Origin: a virus
DNA: 64,000 nt
Virus record (IMG/VR): IMGVR_UViG_3300046330_000229
Span: 18,266 to 82,265 of that record
Strand: one strand, 5' to 3'
How positions within the stretch are numbered: position 1 is the stretch's first letter; each line of letters starts with the position of its first letter. The notes beneath the pieces were generated by a model that was not told where the DNA came from, searched no databases, and worked only from the letters and a program-made list of their open reading frames with translations. Positions 55,513 to 63,996 of this stretch are shown piece by piece. Made by a program: the position numbers and the translations under genes.

Positions 55513-55721
55513 TTGATAAGATTAAGAATCGCTTGGATAAGTATAATAAAATGCCTTACGAGTATATCCCTAGACAAGACCTGTTAAAAATCATCGAATT
55601 ACAGGCAGAGGCTTTAGATGCGATTACAAAAGTTGATTATGACCAAGATGATATTTTTCGCATGATAGCTATATCTAGAGAAGCTTTAGAAAAAACAGCA
55701 AAATTGTTGGGGGTTGAATGA
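55509..55721 (+). CDS. hypothetical helical protein
   Basis: A 70-residue helical protein; ATG 55509 is in an ATGA overlap with the upstream stop. Pattern KIIELQAEALDAITKVDY resembles phage coiled-coil accessory proteins. Function unknown. Confidence 0.6.
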   Translation: MIDKIKNRLDKYNKMPYEYIPRQDLLKIIELQAEALDAITKVDYDQDDIFRMIAISREALEKTAKLLGVE

Positions 55722-55933
55722 GCCAATGGTATAGAGACCGACCTGCACCACTTTCTAATAAGTTAGTTATCGGAAACCCACCTTGCTATGAGCATGAAGG
55801 CAACTGGTACGACAACGAAACGCACAAGAAATTAGAAGTTACAAATTTTTTCGACATCATGGAAGAGCTAGAAAAAGAAAACGAACTTAAAAGACAAGCC
55901 GCTAACCCACCAGCCACGGCGCAAGGAGAATAG
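55718..55933 (+). CDS. hypothetical protein
   Basis: A 71-residue protein with an ATGA overlap; polar, with a charged helix near its C-terminus and an Ala/Pro-rich end. Function unknown. Confidence 0.55.
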   Translation: MSQWYRDRPAPLSNKLVIGNPPCYEHEGNWYDNETHKKLEVTNFFDIMEELEKENELKRQAANPPATAQGE

Positions 55934-55937
55934 AAGA

Positions 55938-56123
55938 ATGAAAAAGCACACAGTAGTTTGTTCACTATGTAACAAAGAATCAAGTATGTCTTATAATGGC
56001 GAGCACTTTTTATGTCCTGAAGGTTGGTATGAATTATACGACGACCATAAATCTATAATGAGCGACATTCATATTTGCGACAAATGCTTTGTATCACTTA
56101 AAACCCAGCCTAAAGAGGAGTAA
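55938..56123 (+). CDS. small zinc-ribbon protein
   Basis: A 61-residue protein with CSLC at residues ~8-11, a single Cys in HFLCPEGW and CDKC near residue 48, a likely zinc-binding fold. Ribosome site GGAG upstream. Function unknown. Confidence 0.6.
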   Translation: MKKHTVVCSLCNKESSMSYNGEHFLCPEGWYELYDDHKSIMSDIHICDKCFVSLKTQPKEE

Positions 56124-56128
56124 TAGAA

Positions 56129-56485
56129 ATGAATTTATTAGAAGAAACTATTGAAGACATTAAATCATCTGGTCACACCGAAAAAGACATTATTTTTATT
56201 GGCTCTGAACAATCAGGCCATTCTTGCTCATGGGAAGAGTTCAAAACATTAGCTGATATAGAATATGACTGCGGATTTGGTGCGCAAGAAATAGCAACTG
56301 ACTTAATTATTGCATTTGAAGATGGCTCTAAAATGTGGAGACACGAGTATGACGGTTCAGAACGGTGGGAATACTCAAAACCATTTAAGATGCCTAAAGA
56401 ATTAAAACCAATCGCAAGACTAACATTTGATGGATGTATGTGGGAAACGCTCGAAGACATTCAATCAGCTAAACAAGGACTCTAA
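56129..56485 (+). CDS. hypothetical protein
   Basis: A 118-residue acidic protein with GAGGAG upstream. Mixed alpha/beta (DLIIAFEDGSKMWRHEYDGS). It resembles small uncharacterised phage proteins with a beta core. Function unknown. Confidence 0.6.
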   Translation: MNLLEETIEDIKSSGHTEKDIIFIGSEQSGHSCSWEEFKTLADIEYDCGFGAQEIATDLIIAFEDGSKMWRHEYDGSERWEYSKPFKMPKELKPIARLTFDGCMWETLEDIQSAKQGL

Positions 56486-56486
56486 A

Positions 56487-56723
56487 ATGAATACCGCAAC
56501 ACGAAATAAGAGAGATGAGTTGGCAGAGGAATATAAAAAGATGTTAGTACCGCAAGACGGTTACATGACTCAAAGATGCTTTAATGCTGGCTTCGACGCC
56601 GGTTATGCCATAGCCCGAAAAGAAGCTGAGGTTTTGGTTGAGGCTTTGAATGAGTTGAAAGACGATGTAAATTTAATTCATCAATTTGCTCTCAAGGCTT
56701 ATGAACAGGGGCAAGCAGAATGA
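56487..56723 (+). CDS. hypothetical helical protein
   Basis: A 78-residue protein; ATG 56487 follows the upstream stop by one base. Pattern CFNAGFDAGYAIARKEAEVLVEAL resembles a common phage accessory family, here given only in outline. ATGA overlap downstream. Function unknown. Confidence 0.6.
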   Translation: MNTATRNKRDELAEEYKKMLVPQDGYMTQRCFNAGFDAGYAIARKEAEVLVEALNELKDDVNLIHQFALKAYEQGQAE

Positions 56724-56920
56724 GTGAAGTAATAAAGCTAGACGACGGACACGCATCTTTGCAGTTCGATTACGACCCAGAGAATTTAGGCAAAGGTGTT
56801 TTTATCCTAACCATGGCTGACGGAGGTGGTTTCACCTCTCTTTATGTAACGCCTACAGATTGGCGTGAGTTTAAAAAAAATGTAGATGAATTTTTAGCAA
56901 ACAACGAGGACTTAAAATGA
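56720..56920 (+). CDS. hypothetical protein
   Basis: A 66-residue acidic mixed protein (LQFDYDPENLGKGVFILTM) coupled on both sides by four-base overlaps. Function unknown. Confidence 0.55.
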   Translation: MSEVIKLDDGHASLQFDYDPENLGKGVFILTMADGGGFTSLYVTPTDWREFKKNVDEFLANNEDLK

Positions 56921-57114
56921 AAACTAACTCTAAAATTCGTTGGATATATCAGGAGCAATGCAACGTCATGGCTATAGCTGATTGCACAGGCGGAGGACTG
57001 CCGTTAATCACAATCTGCGACGACTTCGGTTATCCAGGAATTAATCCGTATTATAGCTATCCGTTTGAATATTTGATTAAATGGTATGGCTTTACTGATT
57101 TAGGAGAGTTTTAA
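56917..57114 (+). CDS. hypothetical protein
   Basis: A 65-residue aromatic protein with three Cys, ending YLIKWYGFTDLGEF. ATGA coupling upstream. Function unknown. Confidence 0.55.
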   Translation: MKTNSKIRWIYQEQCNVMAIADCTGGGLPLITICDDFGYPGINPYYSYPFEYLIKWYGFTDLGEF

Positions 57115-57115
57115 A

Positions 57116-57370
57116 ATGACTCATATCATAGGTAAGGTCTACGACGTAACACAAAAGAATATGAATAAGTTAATTGCTGAGCTGGAACTAACACAAGCTA
57201 GATTAAAAATAGCTACGGAAGCTTTGGATTCAATCGCAGCTATACATTTAGTTGGTAAACCGATATGCGAACCTGACGAAGCTATACACGTCTTACACGC
57301 AGACACACAAGTAGCTAGAGCAGCGCTGAATAATATGGAAAGAGTGGTAAAAAACAATGAACAAACCTAA
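57116..57370 (+). CDS. hypothetical helical protein
   Basis: An 84-residue Ala-rich coiled-coil protein. Starts one base after the upstream stop and overlaps the next gene by 14 bases. Function unknown. Confidence 0.55.
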   Translation: MTHIIGKVYDVTQKNMNKLIAELELTQARLKIATEALDSIAAIHLVGKPICEPDEAIHVLHADTQVARAALNNMERVVKNNEQT

Positions 57371-57599
57371 AGAATACTATTTAGTAACGTGGGACGATTC
57401 TTACACAGGTTTAACTGAAAGAGTAAACGACGACGACCTACACGTTATCGAGTATTCAGAAGTTCAGCGATTAAAAGATGTTATTTCGGACTTAGTTACC
57501 GTATGCGAGAGACAAATGAGAAGTGACGATGCTTGTGGTCACCCATTTAATGAAGATATGGACGATGTTCTGAACCTAGTCAAGAAAGAATTAGAGTAA
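57357..57599 (+). CDS. hypothetical acidic protein
   Basis: An 80-residue acidic protein with a beta start (EYYLVTWDDSYTGL) and a helical C-terminus containing two Cys. One-base overlap with the next gene. Function unknown. Confidence 0.55.
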   Translation: MNKPKEYYLVTWDDSYTGLTERVNDDDLHVIEYSEVQRLKDVISDLVTVCERQMRSDDACGHPFNEDMDDVLNLVKKELE

Positions 57600-57838
57600 T
57601 GGACGTATTAATTTATTTTACAGCATATTATTGGGATAACTATCAAGGCGGCAGCGGTAAATATATTGAGCACAAAATAAGACACACTCTAACTAAATAT
57701 GAAGATACTGAGGCGTTTCCAACTATCTTCAACGATAGCGTACGAGAATATTTAAAGCGCACAAGACCTTTCGATCAATCTGTATATTTAAAACAACAAG
57801 GCGAGTATGTAATTACGAAAGTTGAGTTTATATGGTAA
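57599..57838 (+). CDS. hypothetical protein
   Basis: A 79-residue aromatic, mixed protein (IYFTAYYWDNYQGGSG). Coupled upstream and overlapping the next small membrane gene by seven bases. Function unknown. Confidence 0.55.
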   Translation: MDVLIYFTAYYWDNYQGGSGKYIEHKIRHTLTKYEDTEAFPTIFNDSVREYLKRTRPFDQSVYLKQQGEYVITKVEFIW

Positions 57839-57987
57839 GAACCGCACAATGGATTTTTCTATTAATTAATACATTCTTTGCTTTCTACTTGGTTAATATA
57901 CATTTAGGTACAGCACTGGTTAACCTTGGTGCAGCCGTGTTTATAGCTTTGGCTATATATTTAGACATAGGAGCCACCAAAGAATAA
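57832..57987 (+). CDS. small two-span membrane protein
   Basis: A 51-residue protein with two hydrophobic spans (about residues 7-24 and 27-45). ATG 57832 overlaps the previous stop. Function unknown; it fills the gap before the HNH gene exactly. Confidence 0.55.
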   Translation: MVRTAQWIFLLINTFFAFYLVNIHLGTALVNLGAAVFIALAIYLDIGATKE

Positions 57988-57997
57988 CATATATGGT

Positions 57998-58438
57998 ATG
58001 AGCACAAGAAAGCCTATATCAAAGAAACAGTTTATTATACAAACATTGAGACGAGCTTCGTACAGATGGTATGCTAGAACTCAAGCTATATCGCACGCCA
58101 GAGTGTCTAGAGGGCTATATAAATGTGCTATGTGTGAAAAGCTTATAGGCACCAAGGATAAAAAAATGGATCACGTAGATCCAGTTGTAGACCCAATTAA
58201 AGGGTACACAACGCTCGACGAGTATGCTGAAAGAATGTTACCTGATCACCATTCAGGCTACCAATGTTTGTGTTTAGATTGCCATTCTGAAAAAACCAAA
58301 GGTGAGAACGAGATAAGAAAACAGAATCGTGTTAAAAAAGTATCCGCTTCAAAGCCTAAGTCTAAAAAGAAAATAAAAGACCAAGTAGTTGATTTACTTG
58401 AGGAATTTGATATTGGCATGGATATAGCAAAGAAATAG
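57998..58438 (+). CDS. HNH endonuclease
   Basis: A 146-residue HNH protein. The zinc ribbon CAMC and CLDC frames KKMDHVDPVVDP (the DH of HNH) and CHSEKTKGENEIRK. The N-terminus and C-terminus are very basic. In phages such a gene may be a homing endonuclease or a packaging-linked nicking enzyme; here it is in the rightward block, far from terL. Confidence 0.88.
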   Translation: MSTRKPISKKQFIIQTLRRASYRWYARTQAISHARVSRGLYKCAMCEKLIGTKDKKMDHVDPVVDPIKGYTTLDEYAERMLPDHHSGYQCLCLDCHSEKTKGENEIRKQNRVKKVSASKPKSKKKIKDQVVDLLEEFDIGMDIAKK

Positions 58439-58439
58439 C

Positions 58440-58468
58440 TTGACAACCATCTCCTTTTGTGGCATACT
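58440..58468 (+). promoter_or_regulatory. sigma70-like promoter
   Basis: TTGACA (58440-58445), a 17-base spacer, CATACT (58463-58468), with AGAGG before the start at 58487. Confidence 0.65.
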
Positions 58469-58486
58469 GTGTGCAAGAGGTAAATA

Positions 58487-58897
58487 ATGCTTAGTGTTGA
58501 TAAACTAGATTCTATGTACGCTGACTTTTTGAGTAAATGGGTTAACCCTATCGAAGTATCTGTTGCTGTTACTACCGCGCAAGTTGATGAAGGTGCGTTC
58601 GCTTTAAACTCCGAAGGATTTACCACAGAGGTTAGTGGTGAGGTTGATGAAACAAAAGATACAGTGGTAGTTAGAGCTTATATTCCATATACTATGGTGG
58701 ATAAGTTTGATGATTACGATATCGGTATTAAATATTTAGCCGTAATTCAAAATGAAATGCTAAAAAAAATGAAGTCTTTGAAAAAAGACATTAGTAAAGT
58801 GTCTTTCCGTCGAGCTGGCATGCCTCAAAAAATGTTTATAGACTGCTCAGACAGGCCTGCTGTCGAAATTAGATGTTTTTTAATGGGACAGAGATAA
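58487..58897 (+). CDS. hypothetical protein
   Basis: A 136-residue beta-rich protein (TTEVSGEVDETKDTVVVRAY) with a basic helical segment near residue 95. Coupled by a one-base overlap to the next gene. Function unknown. Confidence 0.6.
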   Translation: MLSVDKLDSMYADFLSKWVNPIEVSVAVTTAQVDEGAFALNSEGFTTEVSGEVDETKDTVVVRAYIPYTMVDKFDDYDIGIKYLAVIQNEMLKKMKSLKKDISKVSFRRAGMPQKMFIDCSDRPAVEIRCFLMGQR

Positions 58898-59280
58898 TGA
58901 ATAAAACTACCAAAATACTAATTGCTATAGTCGCTCTAGCTGTTTCCTACGGAACAGGTCGTTATTTATCTCCTTCTAAAGTTGAGACAAAAGAAACTGT
59001 TAAAACTGAGACAGAATACATCACTCGTATCATCAAACAAAAAGATGGTACAATCATTAAAGAGAAAATTAAAAAAGACACAAAAGATACTACAAAAGAA
59101 TCTAAAACCGAATCAATCAAACCACAATACAAAGTGTCAGTGTTCCCGCAGTATAATCTTGAAACATCAAAAACGAAGTATGGTGGATCTGTTGAGAAAC
59201 GAGTACTAGGAAACGTGTTTATCGGTGTATATGGTGACACAGATAAAAACATCGGCGTGGCTGTAACATTGGAATTATAA
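58897..59280 (+). CDS. membrane-anchored protein with coiled stalk
   Basis: A 127-residue protein; ATG 58897 is in the overlap with the upstream stop. An N-terminal anchor (residues ~5-25) is followed by a ~60-residue Lys/Glu/Thr stalk and a beta-rich C-terminal domain (KVSVFPQYNLETSK, NVFIGVYGDTDKNIGV). It resembles phage spanin- or porin-like envelope proteins in outline only. Function unknown. Confidence 0.55.
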   Translation: MNKTTKILIAIVALAVSYGTGRYLSPSKVETKETVKTETEYITRIIKQKDGTIIKEKIKKDTKDTTKESKTESIKPQYKVSVFPQYNLETSKTKYGGSVEKRVLGNVFIGVYGDTDKNIGVAVTLEL

Positions 59281-59777
59281 TGGATGATATTGCGAAGCTA
59301 TTAGAAGCTGCTTCAACCAAAACAGACGATAGTATATTTAATTTAGGAGACAGCGAGTTAGACGTATTTCTGAAAGAGAACCTTTACTCCGAGGATGATC
59401 TTTCTAAACGCGTCTTTCTCGTTGACTTGTTTGAAATGTACGCACACTGGTATCACGCTAAACACAACAACCTACCTAGCATTAAAACTTACACTAGAAA
59501 TAGTGGAATAATTAAAAAACACACTGTGAAGGGTTTCAAGAAAGAAACTCAACAACTGATTAACGCTTTAAAATGTTCAGCAATATTTAAGATTAATTAC
59601 TTAAAATTCAAGGAAGAAAATCCAGCATGGTCAATCAAACTAAAAAGAATACAGTCAGCAAAAAAGGCCCACCTAACAAAAAAGGGAAAAAAGCTGGAAC
59701 TGACACCAAGAGAAAAAGAACATTTAGAGATGTTAGCCAGTTCGCAGGTCTTAATAAAAGACTCTTCTCAAGAGTAA
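59280..59777 (+). CDS. hypothetical protein
   Basis: A 165-residue protein: acidic N-terminus, aromatic middle (VDLFEMYAHWYHAKH), strongly basic C-terminus (KLKRIQSAKKAHLTKKGKK). One-base overlap upstream. Its last 151 bases overlap the next gene in another frame. A nucleic-acid-binding role is plausible. Confidence 0.6.
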   Translation: MDDIAKLLEAASTKTDDSIFNLGDSELDVFLKENLYSEDDLSKRVFLVDLFEMYAHWYHAKHNNLPSIKTYTRNSGIIKKHTVKGFKKETQQLINALKCSAIFKINYLKFKEENPAWSIKLKRIQSAKKAHLTKKGKKLELTPREKEHLEMLASSQVLIKDSSQE

Positions 59778-60238
59778 AACAAGAGTATCACGACTGCGAC
59801 TACGCTGATCAACTAGACGATAAAACTAAAACATGGCTTAATTCTTTTATGGAAGAGACATTAGGGGCTAGATTTAATCATGCTGGTAAAAAACTAATAA
59901 AGAGTGTAGCTAAGAAGAAAGAAATATACACTGAAAATAATGCCCGCCAAAGGGATATATATGGTCAGAGCAAAGCGTCTGGACGTAATGTTGATATTGA
60001 CCCTGATTTTATTATAGAGACCATGCAGTCATCTATATACACAGACGATCACGAGGAACAGCTACTACAGCGCAGAGATGATGAAAATGAACTACTTACG
60101 GTATCGGAGTATTTAGCTTTGAAAAGAAATGGAGCTATCATACCAACGGAAGTAAAGAATTTTTATGACGAGTTGTTTAAAAATGATCCAAAGTTTCTTA
60201 AGCTAAAAAATCACACCAAGAAAACTACTAAAAAATAA
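59627..60238 (+). CDS. conserved phage protein of unknown function
   Basis: A 203-residue protein. The Lys-rich N-terminus (~1-35) is encoded in the overlap with the previous gene. The core (YADQLDDKTKTWLNSFMEE and NNARQRDIYGQSKASGRN) resembles a conserved family I have seen in unrelated phages without an assigned role. The charged C-terminus ends KKTTKK. It is the last rightward gene and converges with the right-hand late block. Confidence 0.6.
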   Translation: MVNQTKKNTVSKKGPPNKKGKKAGTDTKRKRTFRDVSQFAGLNKRLFSRVKQEYHDCDYADQLDDKTKTWLNSFMEETLGARFNHAGKKLIKSVAKKKEIYTENNARQRDIYGQSKASGRNVDIDPDFIIETMQSSIYTDDHEEQLLQRRDDENELLTVSEYLALKRNGAIIPTEVKNFYDELFKNDPKFLKLKNHTKKTTKK

Positions 60239-60239
60239 A

Positions 60240-61172
60240 CTACTTAGTTTGTTTCTGTTTTAAATAATTTACAAGACCTGTGAATTTTGGTATTAGTGGT
60301 GTTTCTGTAACCATTTTTGCAGAATCTTCATCTATAGCCCAATCAGGTAGTAATCCGGTTTTTTGATCCGCAAATATAGTATTTTGTGGATTAGCCTTAT
60401 TGTAAGCAGCATTATCTCCAAAATTTACAAAGCTATTTTGACCGCGAGTTTCTGTCGCCAAAGCTTTTTGTGCTTCAGGAGAGAACATAGCCTTGTGGTT
60501 TTGGTAGGCAACTTCTTCGCCTTTAGGACCAAAAGATGATTTAGGTTTCACATGCCCGTGATAATCATGTACCACTCTGAAAAGATCGTTAGCCAACATT
60601 TCGTCTCCAGAAGCATTAAATTTTCCAGTTTTTTGTAATAACGGGTTATCTAATACCTGTCCGGACCCGAATCCTTGTTCGGTAGGAAAGTATTTCATTT
60701 GATTTGACGATGTTACCGAATCAATAAGATCTTTAGATGACTTGTACGGATTTTCTCCTACAATTTTATCTACCTTTAGTCCACTTTTTACCAAATCGTC
60801 GTACTGAGAGGTTACTTCTTCAATTAGCTTTTGATACGCAGATTTTACCCCTGGGTCGGTTGGGTCGTGTTTCATTTCTTTAAATGCCCTAGCAACTCTA
60901 GATGCTAAATCCGGATTAAATGGTGCGATTTTAAGTGCAGCCTTTCCTATACCACCCAGTCCCATATTCAATACTGCATTTTCTGGGTCTGTAAGGTCAT
61001 TTGTGTGCTGCTTTCTATCTGCGACACTGATTTTAGGAATAGATACTCCTATATTTTCAAGGTAAGGATTTATTTTATCTGCTATAAAATTACGAGGTTC
61101 TTCGTCAAGATAGGTACTTTTATCTTGTTCTGCTATTTTATATTTTTCTAGTAAATTTTTTAGTCTATCCAT
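60240..61172 (-). CDS. virion-associated protein with HDxxGH domain
   Basis: A 310-residue protein. Residues ~185-260 match a domain found in many phage virion polyproteins: FRVVHDYHGH, then FGPKGEEVAYQNHKAMFSP and ALATETRGQNSFVNFG. The conserved His, Asp and Glu residues suggest a metal site, but I know no established activity. The N-terminal half is helical. It overlaps the upstream membrane gene by one base and is probably an internal or ejected protein. Confidence 0.65.
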   Translation of the reverse strand: MDRLKNLLEKYKIAEQDKSTYLDEEPRNFIADKINPYLENIGVSIPKISVADRKQHTNDLTDPENAVLNMGLGGIGKAALKIAPFNPDLASRVARAFKEMKHDPTDPGVKSAYQKLIEEVTSQYDDLVKSGLKVDKIVGENPYKSSKDLIDSVTSSNQMKYFPTEQGFGSGQVLDNPLLQKTGKFNASGDEMLANDLFRVVHDYHGHVKPKSSFGPKGEEVAYQNHKAMFSPEAQKALATETRGQNSFVNFGDNAAYNKANPQNTIFADQKTGLLPDWAIDEDSAKMVTETPLIPKFTGLVNYLKQKQTK

Positions 61173-61459
61173 TACTTAACTGCTGTATATACGGCTACGA
61201 GTAGTGTTATTACTGCACCAATAGAAGCTAACACTTTCAATGCACCGATAGACATATCTTTAAATGATTTAACTTCAGCGATGTCTTTGTCTTGACGAGC
61301 AGACCACTCTTCTAGGTTGTTTGATCTTCGAATATGTTCAGCTAAACTTGTTTCTTGTTTACCGAGAGTAACATCAATATTGTCCACTCGACTGTCTAAT
61401 TTGTCAAGCTTGCTGTCCAATTTATCTAGCTTTGCGATTATCGCCTTTGCATCCGACAT
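61172..61459 (-). CDS. coiled-coil tail-anchored membrane protein
   Basis: A 95-residue protein. Residues ~5-35 are heptad-like repeats (KLDKLDSKLDKLDSRVDNID), a longer coiled region follows, and one membrane span (residues ~72-93) ends the protein. Phage proteins of this layout are often annotated as holin-like or hemolysin XhlA-like. It precedes the HDxxGH gene in the late operon. Confidence 0.6.
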   Translation of the reverse strand: MSDAKAIIAKLDKLDSKLDKLDSRVDNIDVTLGKQETSLAEHIRRSNNLEEWSARQDKDIAEVKSFKDMSIGALKVLASIGAVITLLVAVYTAVK

Positions 61460-61471
61460 AAATACATCCTT

Positions 61472-63013
61472 TTATTTCTTATCGTCCTTAGTTAAAGTTC
61501 TAAACCACGGCTGTTGTGATAACACAAAAAGACTTCTGTCTCGCATAGTAGGTTCCATAGCTAATGTATCTGTTATTTTCTTACCTAAATTAGAATTACC
61601 TAACTTTGATGCTAGTTTTTGTGCCGTTTGTACAGCAATATTACTATCAAAAGCTTTAGCACCTTCACCGACAAGCTTAGCGCCGCCGTATAAAGCACCC
61701 TTACCAACAGCAGAAAACGTTTTCATATTACGAGGATCTGTAGCATCTGCTACTTCTCTATTGAACACTAAATCATCTGCTTGTGAACGTAACTTATTAA
61801 TATCATCTGTTTTACCAGTAACCAAACCTAGATCATCTAGCTTACTGCTGGCACGGTTAACAGGATTTCTTGTAGAAGTCTTTAGATCTTCAAATAGATT
61901 TCTAATTACTTCTAATTTTTTATTCTGATCAGACGAGTAAGACGTAGCGTCTACACCCCCAACACCTTTAAACGCGTCATCAGCTTGTGCGGCAGGAATA
62001 AAAGCTTTTTTTGCTTCCGAAAGACTTTGAGAATAAGTTGGGTTGTTAGCATAAATTGCATTGTTAACCCCGCTCATTGCTTCTTTAAGATCGCCACCTT
62101 GTAATCCGGCACCTTCAAATTGAGACTCGATGAATTTCATTTGTTTATCTATATCTTTAGCACTCATGTTATCTAAATTTGCTGACATATTCTTTATATC
62201 TTCAACAACTCCGCGATACTTAGAAGCATTCATATCTCTAGATAAATTATTGATAACTTCATCTAAAGCGTCTTGTGTTTGTCTAATGTTCTCAGGTTTA
62301 AGTTCAGATTTAATAGTACCAAGCTTAGTTCCAGCGGTCTTTACATTAGAAGCAGCTTCATCAGCTATACTAGTTATGCCTGATTTAATATCAGTAGCCA
62401 TAGTTTTAGCAACGTCGTCGCCAAGTTGACCTTTACGAGCAGCTCCAGCAACTTTACCCAAAGGCGTGTTCTTTAAAGCACCTAAAGTATTTCCAACACC
62501 AGCAACACTACCGCCCAATAGTCCACCAATAAGAGCACTCTGTGCAGTATCTTTGTATAGATCAGCATCGGTAATACTCGCTTCAGACTCACCAGCACCA
62601 GCTAATGCACCAGCACCAGCACCTACTGCTGTAGCACCTAAGATACCTTTACCAGCGTTTAATACAGCCATTCCAGGAACCAGTGATGTAGCTAATGCTC
62701 CACCGACTTGTCCCGTACCGTAAGTAATAGGATTTGCATCTTGTGCAGCAGCGTAGTTAGTTCTAGCTTCGTTACGAGCCTGTTCATACGTTTTATCAGG
62801 AACAACACCTAAGCTACCAAGAGCAGCTTCACCTGCACCTGTAATTTCATCAGCGAAACCAAAGCTCGCACCTTGACCTGTGCCACGAAGAAAGCTTTCT
62901 AATTTAGAAATACCTTCAGGTGATTCAAAATCACTAAAATCCATTTTAGGAGCAGAGTTAGCTTGTTGTTTTGGAGCGTCATCGAAATCTGAAAAATCAT
63001 ACTGTTTAGACAT
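61472..63013 (-). CDS. internal virion / DNA-ejection protein, Gly/Ala-rich
   Basis: A 513-residue protein. It starts with a repeated short linear motif (YDFSDFDDAP and MDFSDFESPE). Residues ~35-190 contain SFGFADEITG, ARNEARTNYAAAQDANP and long Gly/Ala zipper-like stretches (GATAVGAGAGALAGAG), typical of podovirus internal proteins that insert into the cell envelope during DNA ejection. The C-terminal half is helical. One-base overlap with the upstream gene. Confidence 0.7.
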   Translation of the reverse strand: MSKQYDFSDFDDAPKQQANSAPKMDFSDFESPEGISKLESFLRGTGQGASFGFADEITGAGEAALGSLGVVPDKTYEQARNEARTNYAAAQDANPITYGTGQVGGALATSLVPGMAVLNAGKGILGATAVGAGAGALAGAGESEASITDADLYKDTAQSALIGGLLGGSVAGVGNTLGALKNTPLGKVAGAARKGQLGDDVAKTMATDIKSGITSIADEAASNVKTAGTKLGTIKSELKPENIRQTQDALDEVINNLSRDMNASKYRGVVEDIKNMSANLDNMSAKDIDKQMKFIESQFEGAGLQGGDLKEAMSGVNNAIYANNPTYSQSLSEAKKAFIPAAQADDAFKGVGGVDATSYSSDQNKKLEVIRNLFEDLKTSTRNPVNRASSKLDDLGLVTGKTDDINKLRSQADDLVFNREVADATDPRNMKTFSAVGKGALYGGAKLVGEGAKAFDSNIAVQTAQKLASKLGNSNLGKKITDTLAMEPTMRDRSLFVLSQQPWFRTLTKDDKK

Positions 63014-63996
63014 TAGATTTTACCCGCAGCCTTTAGTATTTTAACAGCTTCTTTACGATCTGTAATGTTATTCTTTTTCATAAAATTATCAACACGAGGG
63101 TCATTTTCAATACTAGGCGGTTTCATATCGACAGGATTCATCATCATAGGATCAATCATGTCTAAATCTTGCTCACCGAGTCCACGTTGTAATGCGTTCT
63201 TTTTAATACCGTCAACATGTCGGCCATATTGTTTTTGCGCCACTTGTCTATTTACTTCAGCAAGCTTCACAACTTGTTCGATAAATTCTTTAGGTATAAC
63301 ACGAGGGTTATTTCCTAGACGAGACATTTGATTTTCTAACACAGCTTTAAGTGAAACACCTTGTTGTGCCAAACCAATCTCACCCTCACGCACCGCTGAA
63401 TTGGGATCGAAGCCTCGAACTGTTCTATAAAGAACGTCGATGTCTTTAACTCCAGAAGGATCTTTAAGTGCGGACATAGCTGAAACATACTGTTCTTCTG
63501 CTGTAGTCATTTTTTTATACGGCTCAGATTTAGTGATACGATCATGTTGTCGTTCAGCGAAGTCTAAGTTTTTCATAGATTGTTTTTCGATTTTATTTGA
63601 AGCATTAGCCTCACGAGATAAAATCATATTATCACGTCTAGCATCCTGTGCCATTTTAGCTGAAACAATGTTACCAAGAATGCCTGTAGTTTTTTGTAAA
63701 TCGGCCATAGACATGTTATCGCTGATTTTAACAGGAAGATTAGCAGCTTGTGCGTAACTAAGCATATACTCACGATAAGCTTTAGAAACGTCACTATTCG
63801 GATCGTTCTCTTTTTCTTTATCACCAAGTTCCATTAATGCTTTTTTCTCAGCGATAGCATCTTTACGCTTATCAGAAATAGCACGCTCGTCTTCTTTAAT
63901 AGCAGTACGCTGTTCTTTTACATTAGTTACTTTATTACCAGCTAGGTCTCGAAAGTTACTTAATAAATTATTGTCAGCTTTACTTCCACCAGCCAT
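63013..63996 (-). CDS. internal virion protein, start uncertain at window edge
   Basis: A 327-residue helical, charged protein. The ATG at 63996 is only four bases from the window edge, so no ribosome site can be seen and the true start may lie outside. Segments such as GEIGLAQQGVSLKAVLENQM and VIPKEFIEQVVKLAEVNRQV resemble phage structural or ejection proteins. The C-terminus has a short helical module (NDPRVDNFMKKNNITDRKEA). It is followed by the Gly/Ala-rich internal protein. Confidence 0.6.
   Translation of the reverse strand: MAGGSKADNNLLSNFRDLAGNKVTNVKEQRTAIKEDERAISDKRKDAIAEKKALMELGDKEKENDPNSDVSKAYREYMLSYAQAANLPVKISDNMSMADLQKTTGILGNIVSAKMAQDARRDNMILSREANASNKIEKQSMKNLDFAERQHDRITKSEPYKKMTTAEEQYVSAMSALKDPSGVKDIDVLYRTVRGFDPNSAVREGEIGLAQQGVSLKAVLENQMSRLGNNPRVIPKEFIEQVVKLAEVNRQVAQKQYGRHVDGIKKNALQRGLGEQDLDMIDPMMMNPVDMKPPSIENDPRVDNFMKKNNITDRKEAVKILKAAGKI

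Noticed and set aside
61317-61928. 203-codon rightward frame over the late block
   Set aside because: Antisense to coiled-coil and Gly/Ala-rich genes; composition is that of a shadow.
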